From Bog-473 sp963777485 (lineage in GTDB: Bacteria > Actinomycetota > Acidimicrobiia > Acidimicrobiales > RAAP-2), in NCBI GenBank assembly GCA_963777485.1, contig CAVZQP010000003.1:186001-250000 (forward strand): a stretch of DNA of 64,000 nt. The letters are read 5' to 3'. The notes under the pieces are model-generated. The model saw only the letters and a program-made list of their open reading frames with translations. It made no database searches and was not told where the DNA came from. Positions 42,158-52,500 of this stretch are shown here, piece after piece. Position 1 is the first letter of the stretch. Every line of letters begins with the position of its first letter. A program made the position numbers and the translations under genes.

Positions 42158-43483
42158 TCAGTGATCTTGATCCTGGCCCCGGGCGGGTCCGTGGCACATG
42201 GATGAGCCGGTGTCCGAGAAGCTGGCCCAGGCCGGGGTGCCGTTGACGATCGGGGCCGTCGCGGACTGGTAGTCCCAGCTGTAGCCGTTCTGGTTGAGCG
42301 TCAGCTTCATGACGCCGAACGCCCCTGGATACCCCGAGGTGGTCTTGCCATTCTGGTAGGCCGTGCCCGACCCCTGGGCTGCTTCCAAGTTGGGGACCGA
42401 AACGCTCCCCGCCGAGTCCGTGGAGAGGGAGTCGAGGGCCTCGCCGCCCGTGCCGACGATGAACTGGCGGATCCCGTGCGGGTCGGCCTGTCCTGCGGCG
42501 TTCATGGGGGCAGATCGTGCATAGACGTGCTCGTGACCGTTCAGCACGACGTCAGCTCCCTGAGCCTGCAACAGCTTCCACCAGGTGTCGGCCGCGGTGC
42601 CCTCACCGCTGTCGGCGCCGGGGGTCGTGGCCGACGCGGGGGCGCTGGTCACACTGAAGGTTGGCTGGTGCCAGTAGGCCAGGGTGCACGACGCATGGTC
42701 GTTCGCGAGGTCCTGGGCCAGCCACTGGGTTTCCTGCTGGTACCAGGCGGGTGGATTGGTGCAACTCGTCGTGACAGCGTGGTCACCTATCGAGCATTCG
42801 GCGTTGAGCGAGATGATGTGCCAGCTGCCGAGATCGTAGGAGTACCAGCCTTCGCCGGACTGGCCGGCCTGGCCGCTCGGACGCGGGACCGGCTCCTCGC
42901 GAGGCGGAGTCGTCGTCGACAAGGGGTCCGGCTGGAGGACCGGCTTTCCGGTCTGAGGATCGAGCTGGTAGCCGTTGAAGTAGTCGAAGTAGCCGGTGCC
43001 GTCCTCGCCATCCTGTCCGTGCGTGCTGTAGAACTCGTGGTTGCCGGGCGAAGGCCGTTGCAGGAACTTGAACGCCCCATAGGTCTGGTCGTAGGAGCCC
43101 TCGAAGTCGGCGAGGGAGCCGATCTGGTACTGCTCGTCGCCGAGAATGGCGACCAGGTTCGGCGTCATCGACTCGACCTCGTTGGCGGTCGCAGCCTGGG
43201 CCTGGTTGCGCAGGTCCACATCCGAGATGTTGTTCTGGCTACAGGTGTCGTTCGGCTTCGCCGTCTCGCCCGGCTGGGACGTGCTGTTGACGTCCGGCTG
43301 ACACGAGATGTCACCCACCGCCGCGAGGACCGGCGAGCTGGGCTGTGGCGCATAGGGCCAGGCATTGTCAGCCGTGTCGCTCTGATTGTGCGCGGCGGCC
43401 ATGGATCCCACGGAAAGCAGCACTCCTGCTGCCAACCCGGCCGCGACAATTCGACTCTTCTTCTTGGTCAAGCGCAACGCCAA
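42158..43483 (-). CDS. Secreted metallophosphoesterase (calcineurin-like)
   Basis: A 441-residue protein starting at a TTG (43481-43483) with GAGGAGG 8 bases upstream. The signal peptide is LTKKKSRIVAAGLAAGVLLS, ending near MAAAHNQ. Metal-binding motifs are VLAAVGDISCQPD (D-x-[AS]), VAILGDEQYQIG (GDxQY), PSPGNHEFY (GNHE), LAYWHQPTFS and VVLNGHEHVYARSAP. The family hydrolyses phosphomonoesters or diesters with two metal ions outside the cell, perhaps for phosphate gain. There is an insert of about 50 residues after GNHE. No phosphate regulon site was recognised upstream. Confidence 0.9.
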   Translation of the reverse strand: MALRLTKKKSRIVAAGLAAGVLLSVGSMAAAHNQSDTADNAWPYAPQPSSPVLAAVGDISCQPDVNSTSQPGETAKPNDTCSQNNISDVDLRNQAQAATANEVESMTPNLVAILGDEQYQIGSLADFEGSYDQTYGAFKFLQRPSPGNHEFYSTHGQDGEDGTGYFDYFNGYQLDPQTGKPVLQPDPLSTTTPPREEPVPRPSGQAGQSGEGWYSYDLGSWHIISLNAECSIGDHAVTTSCTNPPAWYQQETQWLAQDLANDHASCTLAYWHQPTFSVTSAPASATTPGADSGEGTAADTWWKLLQAQGADVVLNGHEHVYARSAPMNAAGQADPHGIRQFIVGTGGEALDSLSTDSAGSVSVPNLEAAQGSGTAYQNGKTTSGYPGAFGVMKLTLNQNGYSWDYQSATAPIVNGTPAWASFSDTGSSMCHGPARGQDQDH

Positions 43484-43645
43484 CAGAATTGCCTCCTCGT
43501 TCCCGACCCCGGAACTGGGGATCGGAGGAAGCGTAAGAGTTCGCGGTAAATCGAAGGTGATTGTCTCTCGACGTGACGATGAACTTTTCCGGCTGTGGCG
43601 GGCGTGCCCGGTGTTGCAACACCGCTCCGCCTTGCTCTCTGACGA

Positions 43646-44278
43646 TCAGGCCGGAAGAGAAGCCTCCGCCAGCATTCGCGCCAACGCCCGAAAGGCCCGG
43701 CCCCGATGCGACAGTGCGTCCTTTTCGGCCGCGCTCATCTCGGCGAACGTCCGCCCGCCACCGACGTCCGGTTCGAACACCGGGTCGTAGCCGAAGCCGT
43801 TGTCCCCCCTCGGCGCCGCGGCGATCGTGCCTTCCATCACACCCTCCGCCCAGAGTTCGGAGCCGTCGGGAAAGGCCACGAACGCGATCGATTTGAAGCG
43901 GGCCCGCCTCTCGCCTCCACCGTCGGCCAACGCGCCGAGTTCCCCGAGCAGCTTGGCCACGTTGTCGGCGTAGGTGGCACCTTCACCGGCGTAACGGGCG
44001 GCGAACACCCCCGGCGCACCGCCGAGCGCGTCGACCTCGAGCCCCGTGTCGTCCGCCACCGCGGCGGTGCCGGTCGCCTGCATCAAGGCCCGCGCCTTCA
44101 GCCGTGCGTTTTCGACCAGCGTCGCACCGTCCTCGATCACCTCGGGCACGTGCTCGGGCCGCGGCACCAGCTCGACGTCGAGCGCCTCGGCGAGCACGGC
44201 CACGATCTCCTTGACCTTGTCGCGGTTGGCCGACGCCACGACCAGGCGCAGCGGCGTGGCCGTCCCGGCCCCGCTCAC
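43646..44278 (-). CDS. rdgB: XTP/dITP diphosphatase (HAM1/RdgB)
   Basis: A 210-residue protein from the GTG at 44276-44278, overlapping the RNase PH stop by 4 bases. Diagnostic segments are LRLVVASANRDKVKEIVAVL, VADDTGLEVDALGGAPGVFA, ARYAGEGATYADNVAKLL, GDNGFGYDPVFEPD and FAEMSAAEKDALSHRGRAF. The enzyme removes pyrophosphate from XTP and dITP and so keeps deaminated purines out of DNA and RNA. The rph-rdgB order is a common actinobacterial pair. Confidence 0.95.
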   Translation of the reverse strand: MSGAGTATPLRLVVASANRDKVKEIVAVLAEALDVELVPRPEHVPEVIEDGATLVENARLKARALMQATGTAAVADDTGLEVDALGGAPGVFAARYAGEGATYADNVAKLLGELGALADGGGERRARFKSIAFVAFPDGSELWAEGVMEGTIAAAPRGDNGFGYDPVFEPDVGGGRTFAEMSAAEKDALSHRGRAFRALARMLAEASLPA

Positions 44279-45042
44279 CGAGCCGCAGGCGGATCCGCCA
44301 GGACGGCGGCCTGGAGCGCGGTCAGCTCCTTGATCCCCGCCTCGGCCAACCCGAGCAGCGTGTCGAGCTCGCTGCGGGTGAAGGCCAGGCCCTCGGCGGT
44401 GCCCTGCACCTCGACGAACCTTCCGGCCCCGGTCATGACGACGTTCATGTCGACCTCGGCCCGCGAGTCCTCGGCGTAGGGCAGGTCCAGCATGGGCACC
44501 CCTTCGATGATGCCGACGGACACGGCCGCCACCGAGTCGGTCAGGGGATGCGTCGAGATCGTGCCGGCCCCGACGAGCCGCGTGCAGGCGTCGTGGAGTG
44601 CGACGTAGGCGCCACAGATCGACGCGGTGCGCGTCCCGCCGTCGGCCTGCAACGCGTCGCAGTCGACGGTGATCTGCACCTCGCCGAGCGCGACGAGGTC
44701 GCACACGGCGCGCAGCGACCGGGCGATCAGCCGCTGGATCTCCTGGGTCCGCCCCGACTGCTTGCCCTTGGCCGCCTCCCGGGACGCTCGCTCGGGTGTC
44801 GACCCGGGCAGCATGGAGTACTCCGCGGTCACCCAGCCCTTGCCGGTGCCGCGCATCCAGGCGGGGACCCGCTCTTCGACCGACGCCGTGCACAGCACCT
44901 TGGTCTGCCCGAAGGTGACCAGCACCGAGCCCGGGGCCATGACCGTGTAGTCGCGTTCGAAACCGACGGGCCGCAGCTGGTCGATGGCCCGCCCGTCCCG
45001 GCGTGCCGTGCGGGGATCCCCGCTCTGCTCACTTGCTCCCAC
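44275..45042 (-). CDS. rph: Ribonuclease PH
   Basis: A 255-residue protein from a GTG at 45040-45042 with GAGAGGAG upstream. Matching segments are GRAIDQLRPVGFERDYTVMA, GSVLVTFGQTKVLCTASVEE, GWVTAEYSMLPGSTPERASR, SGRTQEIQRLIARSLRAVCD and ITVDCDALQADGGTRTASIC. It trims the 3' end of tRNA precursors phosphorolytically and forms hexamers. The length is normal for the family. It is coupled to rdgB. Confidence 0.96.
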   Translation of the reverse strand: MGASEQSGDPRTARRDGRAIDQLRPVGFERDYTVMAPGSVLVTFGQTKVLCTASVEERVPAWMRGTGKGWVTAEYSMLPGSTPERASREAAKGKQSGRTQEIQRLIARSLRAVCDLVALGEVQITVDCDALQADGGTRTASICGAYVALHDACTRLVGAGTISTHPLTDSVAAVSVGIIEGVPMLDLPYAEDSRAEVDMNVVMTGAGRFVEVQGTAEGLAFTRSELDTLLGLAEAGIKELTALQAAVLADPPAAR

Positions 45043-45144
45043 TGCACTCCTCTCGAGATCCGCCCGCTTCGGCCGACACCGTAGGCCACGCCCATGACCG
45101 CCCAGGCACGCGCGCCGGACGCCGCCCGGCGGCGGACCCGCGGC

Positions 45145-45579
45145 TCAGTTGCCCCGCGCCACCGTCTCGGGGTACGAGTGGGACGAGATCTCGAGGGCGG
45201 CCTGGACGTCGCGGTACGTCTTGACCTCGATCACGTTGCCACTCGGGTCCACGATCTTGGCCTTGGTCTGTTCCGTCGGCAGGCCGGCGTCGTCGGTCCG
45301 CACCGGAGAGACCCACTCGACCCCGCTCCGCTCCAGGTGCTCGACGAGCTGGTCGAACTCGTCGCGACCGAGCGTCACACCGAAGTGCCGCGCACTGCCC
45401 GGCACCAACCCCGTCGCCTCGTCGGGGCGGTCGTGCAGCGTGAGCTGGAGGCCGAAGAACCACACGTCGACGAAGTCGTCACGTCGACGCGCCGGCTGAC
45501 AACCCAAGGCACCCACGTAGAAGTCCCGGGCCTCCTCGACGTCCCGCACGGGCAACGAGAGATGGAGGATCGGTCGCAC
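45145..45579 (-). CDS. VOC (glyoxalase/bleomycin-resistance fold) protein
   Basis: A 144-residue single-unit protein with two beta-alpha-beta-beta-beta modules. MRPILHLSLPVRDVEEARDF is followed by YVGALGCQPARRRDDFVDVW; the second module has HFGVTLGRDEFDQLVEHLER and TKAKIVDPSGNVIEVKTYRD. Candidate metal ligands are His6, His in HFGVTL and Glu in VIEVKTY. The substrate is unknown; members include lyases, isomerases and dioxygenases. It lies 19 bases after the large membrane protein gene. Confidence 0.85.
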   Translation of the reverse strand: MRPILHLSLPVRDVEEARDFYVGALGCQPARRRDDFVDVWFFGLQLTLHDRPDEATGLVPGSARHFGVTLGRDEFDQLVEHLERSGVEWVSPVRTDDAGLPTEQTKAKIVDPSGNVIEVKTYRDVQAALEISSHSYPETVARGN

Positions 45580-45598
45580 GGGTCAACACTACGACGGG

Positions 45599-47620
45599 TC
45601 AGGTCCGGCCGGCGGCGGAGAGGACGCAGTGGGCCATCTCCGCGGCGCGTCCCGCCCGGGGCACGGCTTCTGTGCCCTCACGGCAGAACGACAACGACGC
45701 CCCCACCGCCGGTGTCGACGTCGGCATCCCGTGCTGCAACGTCCAGACCTGGGCACCGGCCTCTTCGGTCGGCGCGACGCCGAGCACCATCGTCAAGAAG
45801 CCGGTCGCGTAGACGGGGTCCCTGCTCGACCCGGCGACGACGACCCGGCCCACCTTCCAGCTCCGCAGAGCCTGCAGCACGGTGGTGATCTGCGCCGTGG
45901 TGCCGCTCGGCTCGGGCGCGCCCGGAATGGTCAGGTCGGTCATGATCCGCCGGGCCGAGCCCGGCGCCCCCTGGCCGACCGGACCCCCATGAGGCCCCGG
46001 CGTCTTCAACGCCGCGCCGGCCAGGTCGAAACGCATGTCGTCCACGGCCTGCCACAACATGGGCTGGGTCACGCCGGAGACGGCGAAGGGGACGGTCAGC
46101 ATCACCGTCCGCGCCGGCACCGTCCGCGCCACGGTGCGCACGTAGGAGGGGACCTTCACCGGGTGCACGGCGACCGGGACGTCGAACGTGACGAAGACCG
46201 GCACCAGCGCGAGCAGCGCCACCGCGGCGGTCGCAGCGATGGTGGTGGCGCGGCGGTGCACCGCCAGCCACGACGAGGCCGGCCGGTGATGGACGTACAG
46301 CGCGTCGAGGCCGACGGCGATGAGGAACGCGACGAAGAGCACGACGAACGGTGCGATCTGGTCCGGCAGGATCTCCTTGAACAACGGCAGCTTGGCCAGG
46401 TCGCGCCACGGCAGCCACACGTGGTGGAACCATGCGGGCGCGCCCACCACGTAGGCGCCGAGCGTGAACCAGAACCCGACCACCCCGAGGAGCAGCAGCA
46501 ACCAGGTGAGCATCCGACGCCGCGCCAGGACCACCGCCGCGGCGGCCGCGAAGAGGAGGCCGCCACCGAGATAATCCGGTGGAGGGCCGTCATGGCCGAG
46601 GTACCCGGAAAAACGGATGTAGCTGTTGGCCGTGGCGCCATAGGCGCCGGGCATCACGGTCCCCGACAGGGGCGCGCCGGCGATCGGGGTGATGGCGAAG
46701 AGGACCCCGGTGACCGCCTGCGGGCCGGCCAAAGCGAACCAGACCGGATAGGCCAGGAGCGCTCCCGCCACCACGAACGCGAGCGCGAGCGCGGGCAGGG
46801 CGTGCGCGGCCCGCCCCCGGACCTGACGCCAGCCGACGGCCGTCACGGCGACGAAACCGACCACGGCGAAGATGCCACAGAGGAAGAGCTCCTCGGGTGA
46901 GACAAGGAACTGGCCCACCACGAGCGCGGCGAGCAACAGCCCGTCGCGCCGCACGCTGTGCTCCTGCCTGATCACGATCTCGTGCAGCAGGCTGAAGAGC
47001 AGTGGCGGGAACACCAGCAGCGAGATCGAGACGTGACCGAAGACCAGTGATGAGTAGATGGCCGACGAGTACCCGAACACGAACGCCGCCGGCAGCGCTC
47101 CCCACTTCCACGTCACGAGAGGTCGGATGGCCACGAAACAACCCCAGGCGCTGAGCGCGGGTGCCAGGGTCAGCGCGACGTTGGTGGCAACCACGGGGCC
47201 GAACAGCCAGGTGACCGGCGCCAACACGACCCCCACGAGCGTGCCCGATGTGTTCGACAACAGATTGGCGCCGTGGGGCACGTTGACCACGCTCGAGAAG
47301 AACGGGTCGTGCAGATGGGCGATCGCCCAGGCCGGCCAGGCCGTGAACCAGACCTGTTGGGCGGGGTCGCCGCAGGCACAGGTCAACGTGTTCGCCGGGT
47401 GTCCCGACCAGACGTGCCACCAAAGGGCGACCGCGGGCACCGTGAACAGAGCGAGCACCCCGAGGTGGAACCCGACCGCCCTCACCATGCGCACACGGGT
47501 GCTTCTTCCCGGTGGCGCTACGAGGCTGAGGTTGTCGAACGACGAGGGTCTGGCGGGAGGATCGGTGACCGAGGCGTCGTCGGGCGGCACCTCGGTCGAT
47601 GCATGCCTCCCGATCGTCAC
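45599..47620 (-). CDS. Large polytopic membrane protein, possibly GT-C glycosyltransferase-like
   Basis: About 673 residues from the GTG at 47618-47620 (a TTG at 47662 would add 14). About eleven hydrophobic segments are visible, the first being GFHLGVLALFTVPAVALWWH. A long first extracytoplasmic loop carries CACGDPAQQVWFTAWPAWAI, HDPFFSSVVNVPHGANLL. The D-x-x-Q and PHG motifs recall GT-C type mannosyl- or arabinosyltransferases and YfhO-like proteins, but I cannot place it in a defined family. The last 180 or so residues are a soluble domain with VKVPSYVRTVARTVPARTVM and GRVVVAGSSRDPVYATGFLT. It may take part in cell-wall glycan assembly. Confidence 0.75.
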   Translation of the reverse strand: MTIGRHASTEVPPDDASVTDPPARPSSFDNLSLVAPPGRSTRVRMVRAVGFHLGVLALFTVPAVALWWHVWSGHPANTLTCACGDPAQQVWFTAWPAWAIAHLHDPFFSSVVNVPHGANLLSNTSGTLVGVVLAPVTWLFGPVVATNVALTLAPALSAWGCFVAIRPLVTWKWGALPAAFVFGYSSAIYSSLVFGHVSISLLVFPPLLFSLLHEIVIRQEHSVRRDGLLLAALVVGQFLVSPEELFLCGIFAVVGFVAVTAVGWRQVRGRAAHALPALALAFVVAGALLAYPVWFALAGPQAVTGVLFAITPIAGAPLSGTVMPGAYGATANSYIRFSGYLGHDGPPPDYLGGGLLFAAAAAVVLARRRMLTWLLLLLGVVGFWFTLGAYVVGAPAWFHHVWLPWRDLAKLPLFKEILPDQIAPFVVLFVAFLIAVGLDALYVHHRPASSWLAVHRRATTIAATAAVALLALVPVFVTFDVPVAVHPVKVPSYVRTVARTVPARTVMLTVPFAVSGVTQPMLWQAVDDMRFDLAGAALKTPGPHGGPVGQGAPGSARRIMTDLTIPGAPEPSGTTAQITTVLQALRSWKVGRVVVAGSSRDPVYATGFLTMVLGVAPTEEAGAQVWTLQHGMPTSTPAVGASLSFCREGTEAVPRAGRAAEMAHCVLSAAGRT

Positions 47621-47689
47621 TGCGGGCAAGCGTAGTGCTGCGCCTCTTCGACCCCCGGACAACGAGTGACGTCTTTCTAAGATTCACCT

Positions 47690-48871
47690 GTGTCCTCGGA
47701 GAGCCGGTGCGTCGTGGTCGGGGCCGGACTGTTGGGACTCTCGGCCGCGCGCTCGCTGTCCCGACGGGGCTGGTCCGTCGACGTGCTCGAGGCCGCCGAC
47801 GGCACCGGCCACCCGCTCTCCGGGTCGAAGGGTGACGCTCGCATCTTTCGCCTCGGCTACCCGGAACCCCACTACGTCGAGATGGCGACCGCGGCACAGA
47901 CGCAATGGCGCGAGCTCGAGGAGCAGAGCGGGCGGCGGCTCCTCTACGTCACGGGGCAACTGAGCTTCGGCGACGCCACCACCATGGAAGCGCTCGCCGC
48001 ATCGTTGGCCGACCACGAAGGCGCGGTGGAGCCCATCACCCAGCAAGAGGCGGAGTCGCGCTTTCCCGGCGTTGCCCTGCCGGGAGCGGTCCTCTTCGAG
48101 CCGCAGTCCGGTGTGCTGGCGGCGGCGGAATCCATCCAGGCGCTCGTCGAAACCGGTCGGTTCGACGTGCACTCCCGCTCCCATGTCACCCGCCTCGAAG
48201 ACGACGACCAAGGAGTGACCGTGCACTGTACGGACGGGCGAGTCATGCGCACCGACGTCGTCGTCGACTGCGCCGGGCCGCACGCATTGGCGCTCCTCGG
48301 CGGCCCGGCACAGCTGGTCGGTGCGCCACCGTCGCTCCCGCAGGTGGCGTACTTCGAGGCGGCGCCCTCACGCGCCGTCGACCCGACGCGTCTGCCCGTC
48401 TTCATCGAGTGGGGCGACACCATGGTGTACGGACTGCCGGTCTTCGGATCGGGCGCGCACGCGGGCACGTTCAAGGTGTCGCACCACACGCCGGGCCGCA
48501 CGCTGCACGACTACGACCCCTCGGCACCGACGCCGTCCCTCGACCACGACGACCCGGCGCGCCTGGACACGCTGACCGACGCCGTCCGCCGGCTCCTGCC
48601 CGGGCTCAACCCCGAACCGGTGGCAACGGAGCGCTGCGTCTACGACAACTCGGCCGATACCGACTTCGTGCTCGATCGGGTCGGCAACGTCGTCGTGGGA
48701 TGCGGCACCAGCGGCCACGGCTTCAAGTTCGGCCCGCTCCTCGGCGAGCTCCTGGCGGACCTCGCCGTAGGGACGCCACCAGGGTTGGATCTCAGTCCCT
48801 TCCGGATCGACCGGATCGACCCCGCACCCCATACATCGGAGCCCGACCAGGACGGATCGCCGGCGCATTAG
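47690..48871 (+). CDS. FAD-dependent amine oxidase, monomeric sarcosine oxidase/MTOX-like
   Basis: A 393-residue protein from a GTG at 47690. The FAD dinucleotide motif is CVVVGAGLLGLSAARSLSRR, followed by VDVLEAADG. The family segment PLSGSKGDARIFRLGYPEPH, then YVEMA, is typical of MSOX/N-methyltryptophan oxidase, where FAD is often covalently bound to a Cys near the C-terminus. GTSGHGFKFGPLLGELLADL is the C-terminal FAD contact. The covalent-Cys position (usually C-x-Y) shows ERCVYDNSADTDFVLDRV, so it may be present. It oxidises secondary amines or N-methyl amino acids; the substrate is unknown. Confidence 0.87.
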   Translation: MSSESRCVVVGAGLLGLSAARSLSRRGWSVDVLEAADGTGHPLSGSKGDARIFRLGYPEPHYVEMATAAQTQWRELEEQSGRRLLYVTGQLSFGDATTMEALAASLADHEGAVEPITQQEAESRFPGVALPGAVLFEPQSGVLAAAESIQALVETGRFDVHSRSHVTRLEDDDQGVTVHCTDGRVMRTDVVVDCAGPHALALLGGPAQLVGAPPSLPQVAYFEAAPSRAVDPTRLPVFIEWGDTMVYGLPVFGSGAHAGTFKVSHHTPGRTLHDYDPSAPTPSLDHDDPARLDTLTDAVRRLLPGLNPEPVATERCVYDNSADTDFVLDRVGNVVVGCGTSGHGFKFGPLLGELLADLAVGTPPGLDLSPFRIDRIDPAPHTSEPDQDGSPAH

Positions 48872-48882
48872 GTTGGCACGAC

Positions 48883-49422
48883 GTGCCGCGGTACGTCGCC
48901 CTCCTGCGCAGTGTGAACATCGGGGGCTACGGCCGCATGGCGATGCACGACCTCCGCGAGACGTTCGGATCCCTGGGCTACGACAACGTCGTCACCTACA
49001 TCCAGTCCGGCAACGTCCTCTTCTCCACGAGCACCAAGAGCGAGAGTGCGATCGTCGATGCCATCGAGCAACGGATCGCCCACGACTTCGGCGATTCGCC
49101 CTCCGTGCTGCTCCGCAGCGTCACCGATCTGCGTCGCATCGGATCCAAGAGCCCCTTCGCCAAGAAGGGAGCTGATCCCGCCCGCCATCACGTCACGTTC
49201 CTCGATGCAGCACCCAGCAAGGCAACGGTCAAGGCGCTCGTGCTCCCGCCGAGCGGCAAGGACGAGCTCGTCGTCGACGGGCGCGAGGTCTACGTGCACA
49301 CGCCGAGCGGCTACGCCGACACGAAGTACACCGGCACCTTCATCGAGCGACGTCTCGGCGTCGTCAGCACGACGCGCAACTGGAACACCGTGACGAAGCT
49401 CTGCCAGCTCGCTTCCCGCTGA
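48883..49422 (+). CDS. DUF1697 family protein
   Basis: A 179-residue protein from a GTG at 48883, 11 bases after the oxidase stop. It has VPRYVALLRSVNIGGYGRMA, MHDLRETFGSLGYDNVVTYI, QSGNVLFSTSTKSE, and VHTPSGYADTKYTGTFIERR, ending in TRNWNTVTKLCQLA. These are the standard blocks of DUF1697, a widespread bacterial family of unknown role. The length is normal. Confidence 0.9.
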   Translation: MPRYVALLRSVNIGGYGRMAMHDLRETFGSLGYDNVVTYIQSGNVLFSTSTKSESAIVDAIEQRIAHDFGDSPSVLLRSVTDLRRIGSKSPFAKKGADPARHHVTFLDAAPSKATVKALVLPPSGKDELVVDGREVYVHTPSGYADTKYTGTFIERRLGVVSTTRNWNTVTKLCQLASR

Positions 49423-49509
49423 CCCGCTTCAGGGCGTCACGCGCGTGGGCCGCGCCCACCCCATTCGGAGAGCACCCGGCCCGGCGGTCGCACCGTTGGC
49501 GTCCCCGAC

Positions 49510-52500
49510 CTACTGCCCGAGGGCGACGAGCGAGCCATTGTCGAGGGGTATGTAGACAATCCCGTTCGAGACCGTGCACTCCCCCTGGATTTCACTGACT
49601 CCTGTCTTGTACGAGTAGAGCGTGCCGCCGTTCGCTGCGTTCAGGAAGAGCACGGAGCCGCCCAACGTTCCCTCGACGACCACCCCGGGGACAACGGTGA
49701 TACCCGCAAAGAGCTCACTCGGTTGGCAGCTGCGCCAGACGAACGCCCCGGTCGAAGGGTTCAGCGCGTCGAGACTCCCCTGGCAGCTCGTCCCGTTGAT
49801 GGTGGTGTTCCCGCCGCCCACGTAGAGATTCGTGCCGTCCCACGATGCCGAGACGATGGAACCGACGGCGGGATCGCCACTGGCTGTGGCGATGGTCGAC
49901 TGCCACACAGGCCCCGCAGCCGGGTTGTTGCGGTCCCATGCATAGAAGATGGCGTCCTTGTTCACCGCACCGACGAGGGATCGGACCTGGCCGTTGATCG
50001 TCGCGGTAAACAGGGTCGGAGTGCTGCCGAAGTCCGGATCGCCGGCGGCCTGGTTCGAGACCGGCACGGTCCAGGATCCGAGCACGGAGAGGTCGGTTGC
50101 CCTGAGTTCCACGACGGCGGGGGCCAGGCCCACCCCGTTGCTGCATGCGTGAGGAGTGCCGGTGGTGACCCAGATGGTGCCCGCGCTCGTGTCGACAGTG
50201 GGCGACGACCAGATACCCCCTCCGATGCAACCGTTGGGAACCATGTTCGCTGTCCCGCTGATGGCCCCCGTCGTTGCGTTCATCGCCACCAGCTGGCCCT
50301 GCACGAGTGGGCAGTCGCCATAGGACGCGACCCCCATGTAGACGGTGCCGTTGTACAGCGCGGGCGAGTCCCACAAGAAGTTGTCCGGTGACGTCCCGAG
50401 CCGTGTCTGCCAGATGATCGCTCCCGTTTGCGCGTTGAGCGCGTAGAACACGCCGTTCCCACCGCCGACGAACAGCGTGGGGACGCCACCCACCGTCGCC
50501 AGCGTGGGTGTGCTCGTCGGTCCGGCGGTGGCGGGTGAGCAGTTGTCGCTCGCCGGCGGAGTGGTGGTGCCGATATTGGTGGTCCACAGGTCCTGCCCGC
50601 TGAGATTTGCACCGTGCTCCTCGCCCCTCCAATCGGACCAGAAGACCATGTTGTTGGCCACGATCGGCTGGGCAAAGCTGTCCACTCCCCCGCTGGCCGT
50701 CCAGTGCACCTTGAGGGTCGCGGCGTTGGCCGTGGTGAGCCCTGTCTCGGACGGGTAGAAACCGCTGCGGCCAAGGTCGCCGCGATAGCCCACGGTCGGC
50801 GGGGGCGTCCCGCCCGTGTAGGCGAACTGGTCGTTGGCGTTGGTGGCGCTGGTCCCTCCCGCCGTGACGACGGTGACGTCGACGGTGCCCGATCCGGCCG
50901 GTGCGGTGGCGCTGATGGAGGTGGCGCTGTTCACCGTGAACGCCGACACCGCCACTCCCCCGAAGTAGACCTCCGATGCGCCGGTCAGGTTGGTGCCGCT
51001 CACGGTGACCGACGTCCCGCCTGCGCTCGGACCTGTGTTGGGGTTCACTCCGGTCACCGTGGGCGCCGGGGGCGGAGTGCCGGCGGTGATCGAGACGTTC
51101 TGGACGGCATGGATATCGGTCAGGCCGCCCGTCCCCCCCGTGAATCCGACCAGGACCGACGTGGGCAGAGTGGTCGCATACGTCAGCACCTGGGAGCCGT
51201 CCATGGTGACGGTCAGTCCGGTCGAGAAGGTCGTGACCACGAAGTGATGGACCGTGTTGCGCAGTGAGGCGATCGAAGAGTTCGTCGTCACGTACTGCAG
51301 GGTGCCGGCCGTGGCGCCCTGACCCGTGGCGATGCCCACGAAGTTGTTGGAGGGGTTCACCGAGTTCTTGTAGGTGTCGAGCGACACGGCGATGCCCTTG
51401 ATCCCTGCGTAGCCCTCGCCACCCCCGGCCGACCCGAGCGCCGTCGGCGCGGTCGCGCTGGCGTCGGCCAGGGTGAAGGTGAGCCCATCGGCGCCGGTGC
51501 CCGATCCGATGGACGCATCGAACGCGGCGGAGATCCCGACCCCGGGTACCGCAGTCGGCCAGAAGGCCGACCCCGCCTCGTTCGCCGTCGCCGCAGTGAG
51601 CTGGAGATTGGGCGGCGATGACGACGACACGAGGGTCGACGACCCGTTGAGCTGCCATCCTCCGGCCGTCGGGGAGGGGATCGCCCCTGGCGAGGTCCCG
51701 GCGCTGTAGGTGAACTGGTCGTTCGCATTGGTTGCGCTCGTGCCTTGGGGCGTCGTGACCCGCACGTCGACGGTTCCCGAACCGGCCGGTGCGCTGGCGG
51801 TGACGGTGGTGGCGTTGTTGACCGTGAAGGTCGTGGAAGGGTTCGCACCGAAGACGACCGCGGTTGCGCCGGTGAAGTTGGTCCCGCTCACGGTGACCGT
51901 GGTTCCGCCGGACGCTGCTCCGGAATTCGGCGCGAGGCCGCCCACGGTCGGCGGGGGCGTCCCGCCCGTGTAGGCGAACTGGTCGTTGGCGTTGGTGGCG
52001 CTGGTCCCTCCCGCCGTGACGACGGTGACGTCGACGGTGCCCGATCCGGCCGGTGCGGTGGCGCTGATGGAGGTGGCGCTGTTCACCGTGAACGCCGACA
52101 CCGCCACTCCCCCGAAGTAGACCTCCGATGCGCCGGTCAGGTTGGTGCCGCTCACGGTGACCGACGTCCCGCCTGCGCTCGGACCTGTGTTGGGGTTCAC
52201 TCCGGTCACCGTGGGCGCCGGGGGCGGAGTGCCGGCGGTGATCGAGACGTTCTGGACGGCATGGATATCGGTCAGGCCGCCCGTCCCCCCCGTGAATCCG
52301 ACCAGGACCGACGTGGGCAGAGTGGTCGCATACGTCAGCACCTGGGAGCCGTCCATGGTGACGGTCAGTCCGGTCGAGAAGGTCGTGACCACGAAGTGAT
52401 GGACCGTGTTGCGCAGTGAGGCGATCGAAGAGTTCGTCGTCACGTACTGCAGGGTGCCGGCCGTGGCGCCCTGACCCGTGGCGATGCCCACGAAGTTGTT